This document shows, piece after piece, positions 47,001-58,749 of a stretch of 64,000 nt of DNA. Each line of letters begins with the position of its first letter. Position 1 is the stretch's first letter. Under the pieces are notes generated by a model. It saw nothing but the letters and a program-made list of their open reading frames with translations, was not told the DNA's origin and ran no database searches. The stretch is taken from the NCBI RefSeq assembly GCF_963675165.1, contig NC_087388.1:5337047-5401046 (forward strand). Direction: 5' to 3'. Both the position numbers and the translations under genes were made by a program. The stretch is from Halichondria panicea. Taxonomy: Eukaryota > Porifera > Demospongiae > Suberitida > Halichondriidae.

Positions 47001-50000
47001 TAGTTTAAGAGGAAACGAAATCATCTGTATCGCCCCCTTGGAGCCCCCGGGAGGAGAAAACTCAGCCATCATTCAAGTGAGTGACTATTAAACTGCATAT
47101 TAGCTATATATTGTGCCTTCAGGTGAACGTTGGGAGCAACATCTCTCAAGTATTGGACCAGCAACTGACTTACACAAGTCCTGTGGCTGCTGCAGTTCCA
47201 CTGGAGATCATCATCCCGAGTGTTTTGGGGGTTATTGTGATGATCGTGTGTGTAATGCTGACCATTTTTGTCTGTGTCTATCTGAACTCTCGGAGGAAGA
47301 CCGTGTCAATTGCTATGCATGAGCAGCAGATGATGGAAATCGTGGCTAATACGTAATAATTAGTGTGTAGTCCGTAGCTGTTCAATTATCTTATTCATTT
47401 ACAGGAGAACACAGGAGGACATATTTCCTATGGATGGCAATACAGCACTCATTAGTAAGTTAAGTTCTATATTATAGTTTGCACTGATAATTATATTCAC
47501 TGACCCACAGAATCAGAACTTGTTGAGATTGCTGAGTCCATCCCAGACTCAATCAAAATTCCAGCCTCCATATTGAAGCTCTCCAATACTGCAATTGGAC
47601 AAGGTAAAGAAAGATTAATAATTTACGGAGAGTGTAACTATAATTATAATTATACAGGTGAATTTGGCGTTGTGTACAAGGGAGTCCTGACAGACTGGAA
47701 CAATGTACCTATTCAAGGGGTGGCCGTGAAGACACTGAAAGGTACGATTTCATAGCTAGCTTAATTAATATACTGTTTTCAGCGACTAACTTTATGTACT
47801 ATACATGCATGCATGGTTGTCATTCATGAATTTATTCTTTTCACTATTATTATTATACTTATAAGAGATTACAATTTCTGCAATTATAACCTCAGTTCTT
47901 CTGCAGGTCTGTTCTCATTGTCGGATGTTCAGAGCATGGTGTGTGAGGTGAACAAGATGCAGGACTTTGACCATCCTCACGTCATGTCCCTGATTGGGGT
48001 GTGTCTCGATGCTGGCCCCGGCATTGCCATAGTGATGCCATATATGGCCAACGGGAGTGTTATTGGATATCTCAAGAGAGAAAGGAGCAGCCTTGAGTTG
48101 GATGATGACTGTGAGATTGATCAGGTGTGTATAGCTTAAAATCATGGCAGTATCTAGCCTTGTCTGCATGGGTGTCTCTGCAGAGATGTGAGTGCAATCA
48201 AGGGGCTGATTAGTGTGTGTGTAGTTATAAGGGAGGACAAAGGTGCACACTATATATACACTCCCATCTTCTACCGTAGTCAGGATTATTTACCTCCAAT
48301 TTACTCTTAAACGGTTAATTTAACCAGCTTAAAAAAAGAGTATTCAATTTGAGGATTATGGAGATAGTCTCATTATATTATATTATTGATATTTTCTACA
48401 GATTTTGGAAGTGAGGAAACTGCTACTAAAGATGTGCCATCAGATAGCACTGGGAATGGCCTACTTGGCCGAGCAGAACTTTGTCCATCGCGACCTTGCG
48501 GCCAGAAACTGCATGTGAGTGAACTATCGATGACTGCATGTGTGTACAGAGAAACAAGAATTATAATTTGAAGATATATTAACTAGATCTAGCTGTTTAG
48601 GACATGAAAAGATTCCTTGTTTCTCATCAGCCATTTCCTCAATTTGCATGAGGGGAAGAGGCCAGAGGAGGATCGTCTCTGTCAAAAGGTCTTCCGAAGG
48701 ACTTTAAAATTCCACTCAACTAGCTCCACGTGAATTGGACATACTATAAAGAAAAAGTAGATGAGTGGAATTCAATTTAAGTCCTCTGGAAGCACTGGCT
48801 ATAACTGACCCTGACGATCCTCCATTGCTACGTATATCTATATACTTAGTTAATGTTGTACATTCCTATAGGCTGGACTCGGGAGGAGGTATCAGGGTGG
48901 GGGACTTTGGTCTGGCTGAGGACGTCTATGCTAGCGGCTACTTCAGACAGAACGACCGAGCCAATGTGAAGCTGCCCTACAAATGGATGGCCTTGGAGAG
49001 TCTCAACGATGCCATCTTCACAGAGAAAACTGATGTGGTCAGTCATGCAGTACAGCATACATGCATGGTATTAGCCTAAGGCAATAATTGTTGTTATAAT
49101 TATGTTGTTCATGTGCCCAGTGGTCATATGGTGTGACTGTGTGGGAGGTCTTCAATGGAGGAAAGACTCCCTACCCTGCCGTGGACCCACACTCCCTCAT
49201 CCAGCTGCTGGGAGAGGGGCAGAGACTAAAGAGACCTCTCAATGCAGCCTGTGCCATTGAGATGTGAGTGTATACCGGCCTGAGTTCAGTAAAAATTTCC
49301 AGGGTGGTATACATGATATTATATTGTATGGCAGTTTCAATGAGCTTTGTGTTCAAGCGAGCTCCTGTAAACAGGTCTGGTAATCTGGGTATACTGAGGG
49401 GAGCTATGGGCCACTGCATGTATGCCATTTGATTATTACTCCGTGCATTCGCAACACGCAGGAGAGTTAGAGTGATTAGTGTGTGTGTGGACACAAAAAT
49501 GAGCTGTTTGAGCAAACTAGACACTTTCATGGACTGCTTAAGCCTTATATATAACTGCTAATGAGACAGTATAGTTGAAAAATAATACGCTAGTTACAGT
49601 TGAATTGTAAGTGATCTTCGAAGACAAAAAAAAACACTAATCGTTGCTATAGATTCACGATCATTTCCCGTAATCATAACGTTATAGTAAGGTCATTCGA
49701 TAAAAAGTGATTGTATCTGTTTTACCGCTGCAATGAAGCTCAGCGCTGCACGGGGTGAATATGTTCTATATGAGAATCTTACACATGCAGTTCTAAACTG
49801 ATGCGTCAGTGTTGGAGGGAGGATCCAGAGGAGAGGCCAACCTTCTCACAACTGTCCTCCATTGTGGAGAGGCTACTGACATCCATTGCTGGCTACACTG
49901 AGCTCGGTATGGTGCTACTGAACCCAATTCAAGAAGCAGAGCAGCTCAGTAAGTGTATGAAAATTATAGACATACCGGTTAGTAAGCCGGCGCGCATGTG

Positions 50001-50742
50001 CCTATAGTGAAAAGAGCAGGCCTCTATGCGCCTATTATCCACATGCGCTTATAGAGATTAACCACGCCCGTGATGTTTCAATAAAGCAAATCTCCATTAT
50101 ATATAGCTAGCTCGATCGTTTATCTGCAAGGGGTCTATAGTTATATCTGACAGCAGTAACACAACTATTGGTATAGTGAAAGATACTTAACATCTATAAA
50201 GAAGTGTGCCTGGAGACCAGTTGTTGGGCAGATAACTTTGCGAAAACCATGCAGCATGCATGGGCCTTCTATCCAGGATCTTAGTCTACTAACCAGGCGC
50301 CTCTATTAGTTGATGTGCGCTTATTAACCAGATTATAAGGTAATAGCTAAAAAGATTGTACCTTAGTATGGCTATTAATGCCCACAAAGATCATCACAAT
50401 TTTTGAACACGTATACTTAGTGTACCGTATAGCGGGTAATTTTCGGGGGACAAAATATTCGTATTGAGACATTTTGTGGGTAATATTTTCGTGGCTGGAG
50501 CTTGCACTGCATGCAGGTAAAGGTAAGCAATGTCGCTTCATTCGTGGGTAAAATATTCGTGGTCCAGTGTTAAACCACGAAAACCATAAATATTTTGCAC
50601 CACAAAAATTACCCTCTATATACGGTATAATTATGCTATATAGCTTAATCATTCTTACTGCCATGCAGATTGTGATAATTTACCCACACCCACTGAAGAC
50701 GCTCATCGCTATGTAGATGGTCGACTAGATCACCCTCTATAG
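41076..50742 (+). CDS. Gene D: complete plexin-ectodomain receptor tyrosine kinase, 24 exons, 1582 aa
   Basis: Exons: 41076-42014, 42076-42261, 42330-42458, 42522-42755, 42811-43091, 43470-43575, 43625-43750, 43803-43901, 44416-44515, 44621-44809, 44998-45394, 45441-45702, 46642-46863, 46927-47076, 47123-47352, 47405-47454, 47511-47603, 47658-47741, 47907-48124, 48402-48514, 48872-49037, 49121-49263, 49791-49948, 50669-50742. This is a tandem duplicate of C with the same module order and phases. In-frame length differences are confined to exon 9 (two codons shorter), exon 14 (one shorter), exon 15 (one longer) and two compensating indels in exon 1. The kinase is intact ([33 protein letters not shown]). 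PSI2 keeps CGWC where C has CRWC. The tail ends [18 protein letters not shown]. Upstream sequence beyond about 35 bp is unrelated to that of C, so its promoter is probably different. Confidence 0.92.
45723..46527. mobile_element. Roughly 805-bp insertion in gene D intron 12
   Basis: Gene C's intron 12 is 117 bp; D's is 939 bp. The extra segment starts CAGTGGCGTGTACAATGGGG and ends AGAAACGCCCCTG, with TATATA on both sides. The ends resemble the CAATGGCGTA and GTTACGCCCCTG elements elsewhere in the window. Open frames within it are not genes. Confidence 0.7.
50424..50630. mobile_element. GCGGGTAA-type MITE in gene D intron 23
   Basis: Orthologous in position to the copy at 37036 in gene C, with a slightly longer interior and a clearer right terminus (AAAATTACCCTCTATATACG). 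Confidence 0.65.
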
Positions 50743-52952
50743 CATTCGAAAACAGAATGTACAAAGAAGAATTTACTGCAACAGATAATTAATCAATGCT
50801 TATACGTAGCTCATGAGGTTAAAGTCGAATTGCTGTTCCCTGCATGTACAGTATAAATGTAGTGAACTGTAACCAGCTGCTTTTAATTAGCATCATAATA
50901 GTATATACATGTATAGTATTATCGTAGCCTATTATTGTTTTTACACATGCATGCATGCAAAGTTAATCAATATCTGTCTTTAATAACAATTAATTTTGTG
51001 TAAAACTCAAATGCATAACTTGCTGACTTTACTGTGCTGTATTAACAAATTGCATCCAGGTGAGTAGACACAGACAGACAGACAGATAGACAGATAGACA
51101 GACAGACATGCAAACAGACAGACAGACAGACAGACGGACTACTATATATCCCGAGTCACCGCGGCGCAGACATGGGTTAATAACCTTATTATTTTTTTAT
51201 AGTCAAAAAATTGGAACAGTTGCATAATTATATACCATTAGCGTGTGTATAACACATAATTTTATTGTACACTAGGTTTTTAATTACATCGATTTTATAA
51301 AAGTATTAGAATATCAGTCACATTCTTTTGTAATATTAATGCTTCAGTGTACGCATGTGTAACAGCAGCATACGATAATCAATTTGTGTGCGTGTGTATC
51401 CAGCTGTGTAACTGCTCAACAATCAAATTGACAATGCATCGTAACACTATAATAATTATATAGGCTTTTGGCATTTGGGATCTTGATTGTTGGATTTGCA
51501 AAATAGCTTCGTTCTCGAGTTATGCATGGCTATGAACTTATCCGGCTCATCACAGTAGTCTGTATTATAGTTTTATTTGCCATGGAATCTCAGAATCAGG
51601 CGTAACAAATTTAAATTCTACTTAGTAATTTGCAGAGCCGCTAGCTATATTGGTAGCTGCAGGGGTGAGGAAATAGTTGCAAAGCTGCACTACCAAAATG
51701 AGTACAATCTATTATGAATTTACCGGAAAATTGACTCTGAGTCATCTTTCTTGAAAATAGTGGCCGCATAATGCGCTTGCGTTACGAGCTGGTATAAGCA
51801 AACGAATGAGCTCTGCATGAGGTATCAGTATCGTCGTCGTCTTCATTCTATTTTGTCATAAATGTATTTTTGTACTAGGTTTTCTATGCGAGTATATACG
51901 TTTTATTAGTACAGTATAGTACGTACTTGTAGTTCTGCATGTATGCATATATTGACCCTGAAGTCCATTGATCCGACTATATTTCTGTACATCTTGCGTA
52001 GCCTCGATTCCAGACCGCGAAGAGAAAGGCCGCCTAGCTGGTATACCGTGTATGCGTATGTGCGTACATTACCCCAAAAAGGGGGTAATCCGTGTATTTG
52101 TGGATACTGTCAGTAAAAATAAACAGTATACTATTTTGTATTCTGAAGTTGTAGTCCGTTACATAGAAGAATTGTGCAAAGATGACTGAGTCCTTACGCC
52201 CTTTATGTATCAAGCCAAGTCTCTACTTAACGACACCCTACACTGTAAGGCTACAGATGTTATAGGAAAGGCATGATGTGTTCCTGTGGATCCCCTGATG
52301 AGGCTGTGGTAATATGGACTAGGCAAGTCTTCTGCTACCAAATCTTGCCTTTATGTTTGACAAGAAGTCATTTCTGAAGATAAAGAAGCTGATGATCACT
52401 CCTGAAAGCTTTTAATAAGCTTTAATTAACTCAGGAAGTTATTCACTCAAGATCTACTGATGATTAAAGAGTCCACCACTCTTTCCTAGCTGGCAGCTCT
52501 ACTGTCTGGGAGGCCTTCTTGAACTGCCTCTTTGATAAACAGAGTTAGAAGAAGCAACACTGCTGCAGCATAATTATTCTACTTTAATTAGTGTCTCTGA
52601 ACGCTGCCATTGTGGTCATAAACATTTTACCACTAACCACATGGTCATACGTATTCTAATTTTGTCCGTTTTTTTACAATTTGTATGATGAAATTGCTGT
52701 CAATTATTTCGCGCATGCGCATACAAAGTATACTAGGCCACCTTTCTCTTCGCGGCCTGGAATCGACATCTAGTACATCTGTTGCAGCAAATAAAGTTTC
52801 ATGATAAAGATGCTATAATGACAATTCTAAAAAACAATACATGTCATGTTATACTCTATATACATACATTCATTCCAATCTTGAGTTTCTATGTTCTACT
52901 TTGTGTTCACTAATAGTCCTAATATTAACTAGCTAAATAAAGTTCGTTAATC
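50743..52952. other. Intergenic region between gene D and the CCP gene
   Basis: It starts with 3' flank shared with gene C up to about 51054, then a (CAGA)n microsatellite (about 51066-51137) inside a segment inverted relative to C (51055-51229), then about 750 bp without recognised features, then transposon copy 2 (51995-52772). No gene is supported. Confidence 0.65.
51995..52772. mobile_element. Non-autonomous DNA transposon, about 770 bp, copy 2
   Basis: Colinear with the element at 8192-8962. The ends are TAGCCTCGATTCCAGACCGC and GCGGCCTGGAATCGA, inverted. It is flanked by the 8-bp direct repeat GTACATCT (51987-51994 and 52773-52780), typical of hAT transposition. A frame at 51968-52189 lies inside it and is not a gene. 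Confidence 0.75.
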
Positions 52953-54508
52953 TCAGTTATGTATGTACGGACACTCTGTTGAGGATGGGGTGACAGTAGT
53001 TCCGGCACAGGCCAAACCACCGCAGCATTGTAGGTAAACGTTGTGTGTGTTGGTGATACTCAAGCCTTGACAGGACAGTGGGTCAGTGCAGAGGATGTTG
53101 CAGCTGTGGTCTCCAGTGGGACAGGTCACTCGGGCATTGTTACAAGAGTACAGGCCGTCACAATGTATCGTACAATTGTTGTTGTTTGGACATGTGATTC
53201 TTGAATTCTGGCATGTGCTTCCACCAGTGCAATTTAAGCTGGCTGTATCGATATTGGGAAGTGTAATAGTTGCACTGCTGCAAGAGGACTGGCCAGTACA
53301 ATTTAAGCTGCCTGTGATAGTTGCACTGATGCAAGAGGACAAGCTACTACAATTTATTGCACAGTCATTGTTAATTGGACAGGTGATTCTTGCACTCCGG
53401 CATGAGGAGGATCCAGTGCAATTTAAGCTGGCCCTATCAATGTTAGGAAGTGTGATGGTTGCATAGCTGCAAGAGTACTGGCCACTGCAACTCAAGCACT
53501 CTCTGCCACGACCACAGACAATGGTTGAAGACTGACAAGAGTAGTACCCATGCACTGCACTCTACACTACAGTCCCCACTCTCTGAGGGGCAGGTGATGC
53601 GAGAAGAGGAGCACGAGGAACCGCGGTATTGTGAATTAAGGCCACTACAATAGATACTGCATGTACTGTTTTCTTGGCATGAAATGGTTGTGTAACTGCC
53701 AATATAATCATATCTAGAAGAATAACCCAGCCCATGGAAATTGAAGACACAGTTACCACCACTGGGACATGTGAGTTGAGAGTATTGACAAGCATATTGA
53801 TACGTACAGTTGACAACACATAGTCCATTTGGTGGGCAGGAGACTGTTGAGGATTGAAGAGAACTCAAACCTCTGCCATTTATCGTACAGTTACCACTCG
53901 TGCATTGAATGGTTGAGTGTTGACATGATTGATACCCACATTCTACTAGGCAGTTATCTCCTGAGCATTCTGTAGTCAAGCTAGTACAAGCACTGCTCCC
54001 AGCACAATTGTAGATGCAGTTATCTCCTGAGCATTCTGTAGTCAAACTAGTACAAGAACTGCTCCCAGCACAATTGTAGTGGCAGTTATCTCCTGAGCAT
54101 TCTGTAGTCAAGCTAGTACAAGAACTGCTCCCAACACAGTTCATTGTGCAATTTTCACTGGCACATTACATGTTTGAATTAGAACACGACTCTTGTCTCT
54201 GACAGTTGAAGATGCAGTTGTCTCCAGAGCATTCAAAAGCTGAGCTCAAACAGGTGTAGTCGTTCAGGCAGTTCACAATGCAGTCTCCTTGAGGGCATGT
54301 TGTGTTAGCTTGTAGACAGGAATAAGAGTCGTCACAGTTGAGCGTACAATCTCCTCTCCCACTTGGACAATACACGTCAGTCTGGAAGCAAGCGTACGAT
54401 CTTGAGTCATAGCAACCTACAGTGCAGTTGTCTTGTTCTGGGCACACCAGTTGTTCATATCGGCAAGCTGTATCTTGACAATCTATCATAGCTCTGTTAG
54501 GTACAGCA
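52953..54508 (-). other. Cys-rich repeat region, about 20-24 residues per unit
   Basis: More than twenty units follow a loose pattern (I/T)-x-C-P-x-x-x-x-C-x-(I/V)-x-C-x-x-x-x-S-C. Examples are ARITCPINNDCAINCSSLSSC and CSGDNCIYNC. I do not recognise the family. It contains the internal TAA (54168-54166) and the frame change near 53555. A near-identical 66-bp triplication lies at about 53945-54140. Confidence 0.65.
53945..54140 (-). repeat. 66-bp tandem triplication inside the Cys-rich region
   Basis: Three near-identical units of 22 codons encode CAGSSSCTSLTTECSGDNC and three residues more. The unit length is a multiple of three, so frame is kept. The low divergence points to recent slippage or unequal exchange. 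Confidence 0.8.
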
Positions 54509-54642
54509 CCTGTATGTATATTTACGTATCATACAATGACTTGTTAATAGTTGATATGTACATCATCGGTTGATTCTAGCTATTATACCTGTTTGTTAGC
54601 TCATTTGATTGCTATACTATGCATAATTACGCTACTAGTAAC

Positions 54643-56384
54643 AGTATACTTTTAGCTCACATGTTGGGTCACTTCCGCTCCATGTTCCTATAGTAGCAGT
54701 CCCTCCGCTAGTGTCCTGACAAGTCCTAGTGACATCACCAACCAGAACATGACCTTGGTTACAGGTGTAGCTGGCAGTAGTACCCACACCAAGCAGAGTA
54801 GAACTAATCACAAGGGTGCCGTTTTCAGGAACCGTCAACTCAGCGCAAAAAATGACTGTACACAGTGTGATTATTTATTACTGTAGCTACATGCTGTCAA
54901 TAAATTATCGCTTGATTCATACGAAGTCTTTCTCACCTTCACATTCCGGCATTGCTCCAGTCCATGTTCCCACTGAGTCACTATCTGGGTCCGCACAATT
55001 CCTGGTGGTGGTTCCCAGGAGGGCGTAGCCTGGGTCACATGAGTAGGTAGCCACTGACCCCACACTGATCGAGGGGGTTGAATCCAGAGCTGACTATCAC
55101 ACTACCATTTCCAGGGGCCATTAGCACAGGACAGTAGACTGCCTCTGTAGACGTTAATGAATGTGTGTATAGCATCCATTTTAGCTACTATTTAATAGCA
55201 AACAGATTAAGGTGTAATTGTACACATATTGCTTTTACATAATGTACAGTTGTATATATATGTTCACCTCTACAAATCGGCGGGTTTACACTCCAAGCTG
55301 CTGAAGCTCCCCCATACAAGCTCTGACATGTTCTGGTGGTGTGTCCCACTAGTACATAGCCGATGTTACAGGAGTAGGTAGCCACTGAGCCCAGTCCAAT
55401 GTTGCTGTTGTCAGCACCAGGAGTGAATGTGATAGCTCCGTTAGTTGGGGGACTTATTGAGGGGCAAGTGAGTATCTCTGTGTGTTATGCAATTTTTGTG
55501 ATTTCGACAATAATTTTGATACGTTGAATTGTTTAAATACCTTCACAAGTTGGTTCAGCTCCACTCCATGTTCCAGTAATCCCCCCACCACTAACACAGG
55601 TCCTGCTAGCTTGTCCCACTAGTCCGTAACCACTGTTGCAGGAGTAGGTTGCTATAGCTCCCACACCAAGGTTCACTCCGTGTGTACCAGTAGAGATACT
55701 GATTACTCCATTACTCGGCTGAGTCAATGGCTGACATATGATGATCACTGCATGTGTGTTTGTGTGTGAGTGGCTTTTTACTCAATAGCATTTTGTTTAG
55801 ACACAACTGAACTCCTATGAGAAAACAATACTTAGACATTCCCTGCTGTTGTTCTTACCTTCACAACTGGGCATGGTTCCATTCCAAGTTCCAATAGTTC
55901 TGTCACCTCTCTCCTCACAAGCCCTTGTAGTATCACCAGCTAGAATGTAGCCTTGGTTACAGTTGTAGGTAGCTATGGTACCCACTAGTAGAGCTGGGTC
56001 ACTGAGTACCACATTTCCATTATTAAGTGTTGCAAGCTCCGAACATTGTATATCTGCATGTTTGAAAAGATTATTGTGTGTAGAATTTGTATTGTATTGA
56101 AGTATTCAATTGAGGGACTTTTGGTTAGCATTTTTGCGCTGTAAAGTAATTATGTGTATATAGTGTACCTTGGCACAGTGGTGGTGCACCACTCCATGTT
56201 CCCATGGTTACTGTCCCTCCGTTATTGTCCTCGCAAGTCCTGGTCTTCTGTCCCACTAGAGCATAGCCTGGGTCACATGAGTAGGTAGCCACAGAGCCCA
56301 GTCCATAAGTTAGTGAGTTTGGACCAGCCTGTACATTGACACCTCCATTAGTAGGGGGTGATTGCACTTCACAACTTATTGCTC
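54643..56384 (-). other. Six CCP/sushi module exons
   Basis: Each exon encodes one module of about 65-72 residues, with the consensus VATYSC, GY-x-LVG, RTC and TWSG-x-x-P-x-C. All introns are phase 1, the usual arrangement for exon-shuffled CCP modules. The donor of the last module is uncertain: the obvious AAA|GTATAC gives phase 0, whereas T|GTTACT at 54643 gives the phase 1 that the next exon needs. Confidence 0.8.
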
Positions 56385-56436
56385 CTGCATGAGGAGGAAA
56401 AAATCAAAATGTTTGCACAATAAATATCTTGCTTAC

Positions 56437-57265
56437 TTTGATCAATATCTGTTGTGTTTAGCTTGTATTTAAGAGTTTCAACATTTGTGCTTGTTTCTGT
56501 GAGATTTGATTCCAAAGTTTGAATGTCTATTTTCACCATTTGAATTGCTCTGTTTGAGTTGTTTGCTTGCAGCTGTAGTGCATTGATTCCCTCTGAACAC
56601 TTGGTGGCCTGTAGCTCGATCTGTTGACTAACATTTCTCTGTGTCTGCTCATTCAGAGAGACAACAGTCTGTTTGCAGTCGAGGTACCTCTGATTGTGCA
56701 TCTGGGTAGTGTTGTCGATTTTAGCATCAATGCTTACAATTAGCTGAACTATTTGCTGCTGAATCTTTTGACTTGAGTTGTGCAGTTCATTCCGTAGCTC
56801 TTGAATAATCTCGTCGTTTCTTAGCTTTGAGCTACTTATCTGCTGCTGAATCGTTTGATTTGAGCTGTTCAGTTGATTTTGTAGCTGTTGAATGATTTGG
56901 TTTGAGCCACTTAGCTGCTGTTGCATTTCTTGTATTGCATTTTCGTGAAGTTCTTTCAATAATGAAATGTTGGAAGTAGTTTGATCCCTCAAATTCTTCA
57001 TCTCTTGTTTGAGCAATTCCACCTTATCACTAGATGCGCTGGTCTCAGTCTTAGACTCAGTTGTTGTTGGTCTGAACACCATAATGGCAATCACTCCAAC
57101 CAGAGCCAGCACTACAAGAGCAGCAAACGTGGCTAGTGCGCATGTTCGACCAGGGACTTTCTTTCCAGAGGTGTACTTGGGCCTTGCATTGCCTCGGGCT
57201 GTGCCTTCAGACACTTCAGCCATAGAGGGTTGGTCTGGAAACTCAAACACTGGGTTCTTTTCCAT
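56437..57265 (-). other. Exon 1 of the CCP gene: cytoplasmic tail, membrane helix, coiled-coil stalk
   Basis: 829 nt, ending in phase 1, which matches the phase-1 borders of all CCP exons. There is no N-terminal signal peptide, and basic residues (KYTSGKKVPGR) precede the helix, which together predict type II topology. Heptad-like runs such as IIQQLQNQLNSSNQTIQQQI recur two to three times, suggesting internal duplication of the stalk. Confidence 0.75.
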
Positions 57266-57656
57266 GGCTGTGTGTTGAGTGAAGTTAATGACGAATGAGC
57301 TGCTTTTATAGTCGATAGCCTCAACAGGACACATGCACTTCTCATGTTATCATGATATAATGTCATTGGTGGTATCTGTCACCTTGCACTCTTGAGAATT
57401 GTTTGTTATTTCTTTTAATATTTTTGCTGTTGTTGTGTTACTTGGGGAAATTGTTGGGCCTGTTTTGTTGAATAATAATAACAGCACTCGTTGATTTTTT
57501 GCATTCAACACTCGTTGCTTTTAATTCCATCGGTCCATCATGAATTGTCCCGTAAATATCTGCTTTTTTATATATAACTATGTGCAATTTATATCTATTG
57601 CAGCTGTCTAATCAACCATTGCCCTCTCTAACGAATTGTTGTCTCTCCTCCTACAG

Positions 57657-58220
57657 ATATTTGGTGTCTTGCGTACGTATCCCGATAAATCGTCCGAGTG
57701 GGGGGATGCCCCTGTTCCATATCAGCGACCTTATGGACAAGAGATACTGGTCCATTCGCTACATCTTCCAACTCTGTTACCGAGTCATCCAACACTCACA
57801 GAAAGGTTATCGGAAAAATCAGGTGAACACAACCTTCCCCACACACATAACAATACCTTACCCCCGCCCACACACACCCACCCACACACACACCCACACA
57901 CACACACACACAATAAATAACTTACCCCCCACACATAATTATTATACAGGAGGAGATAGCCAACAAGTTCCTGCCGACAATGCAGAGTCAGATCGAGTAC
58001 AGTGTGTTGGCCGAGGACACATGTACAATAGCTGCATGCTCCGGTCAAAAACAATAGTAAACTGCTCCAAGAGTCAGCGTTGACCAATGTGGCTGGATGA
58101 AAAACCTCGACTAATTTCTAGTCTCAACTGGAGTTGTCTGCCAAGATGTGTCATGGCCGACAATACCTCGCCATTAACAGGGTCAAGGAACAGCTGTCAA
58201 TAGATGTAGTACTGAGATAG
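57657..58220 (+). pseudogene. Degraded internal exons of an IP3 receptor
   Basis: Exon 57657-57822 ends with IFQLCYRVIQHSQKGYRKNQ. The next, from 57950, starts EEIANKFLPTMQSQIEYSVL then AEDT. A later piece from 58122 reads QLELSAKMCHGRQYLAINRV then KEQLSIDVVLR. These correspond in order to the conserved GYRKNQ, LAEDT and RQYLAIN blocks of the central part of IP3 receptors. Breaks: a shift near 58040 leads to TAG, the intervening stretch is missing, and a short duplication (ACTGAGATAGTACTGAG) creates a stop at the donor. A (CA)n tract of about 60 bp lies in its intron. The N-terminal half and the channel domain are absent. Confidence 0.75.
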
Positions 58221-58583
58221 TACTGAGGTAATCGCATTGTGAAAGCGTTTTGATTAGCTCCCCTGTATGCATTTTGCTTAATTATTTTTGCGAGTGTGCT
58301 TTTGATTACATCTTGAACTGTATATTACTGTGCACATATTCATATTATCACTGTGTTAAAGTATTTTTCTCTAGGTAGGCTAGCTATATCAGTTAACTGT
58401 ATTCAAAAACTGCACAATCGTACATTGTGTCAAAATCAAGGGTTGTAGCCGTGAGAGATATGCACATGTGTCAGCCTGATATCACCCCTTAAATAGGTAT
58501 GTATCTCAATCAAACACTGAGCAATTTTCTTTTCTGATCTCTCACCACACACCACCTACTCTCCCCTTCCTCCACACACATAG

Positions 58584-58745
58584 TCGTCAAGAATGAGTAC
58601 CAAATCTTCCTCTACAAGAAGCAGCTGTTACAGAACTCATACGATGACAAACAAGCCGAATTAGAGGAGTGGAGAATTACACCTCACTATTGGACAATGT
58701 ACTGGCAGCAGAGAGAGAGAAGCTCAAGAAATGGAATTAGTGGAT
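58584..58745 (+). pseudogene. Frameshifted fragment of an unidentified coiled-coil protein
   Basis: After a plausible acceptor at 58582-58583 one frame reads VKNEYQIFLYKKQLLQNSYD then DKQAELEE. The continuation appears in the +1 frame as ENYTSLLDNVLAAEREKLKK. Both halves are heptad-like and charged. I do not recognise the parent gene, and the frame change suggests a dead exon. Confidence 0.4.
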
Positions 58746-58749
58746 TCAT

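Larger units (their letters stand above)
52953..57265 (-). pseudogene. Type II membrane protein with coiled-coil stalk, CCP/sushi repeats and Cys-rich repeats; probably disabled
   Basis: Exon 1 (57265-56437) encodes a cytoplasmic N-terminus, one membrane helix (ALATFAALVVLALVGVIAIM, about residues 44-63) and roughly 190 residues of Gln/Asn-rich coiled coil with many N-glycosylation sites. The start at 57265 has a GCCATGG context; an in-frame ATG at 57334 exists. CCP exons follow: 56384-56169, 56053-55859, 55747-55541, 55477-55268, 55144-54937 and 54855 to about 54643. The final block (54508-52953) is Cys-rich repeats ending ECPYIHN. Disablements: the fifth CCP exon is 208 nt where its siblings are multiples of three, a TAA interrupts the repeat frame at 54168-54166, and the frame shifts near 53555. 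Three breaks suggest a pseudogene, although sequence errors could explain some. A role in adhesion or recognition would be a guess. Confidence 0.65.

Noticed and set aside
51066-51137. The (CAGA)n runs as a CRISPR-like or functional array
   Set aside because: They are simple tetranucleotide microsatellites, also found near 22990 and 37740.
57785-57920. Frames rich in His/Thr/Pro or Cys/Val/Gly
   Set aside because: They are translations of a (CA)n tract in an intron of the dead IP3 receptor fragment.
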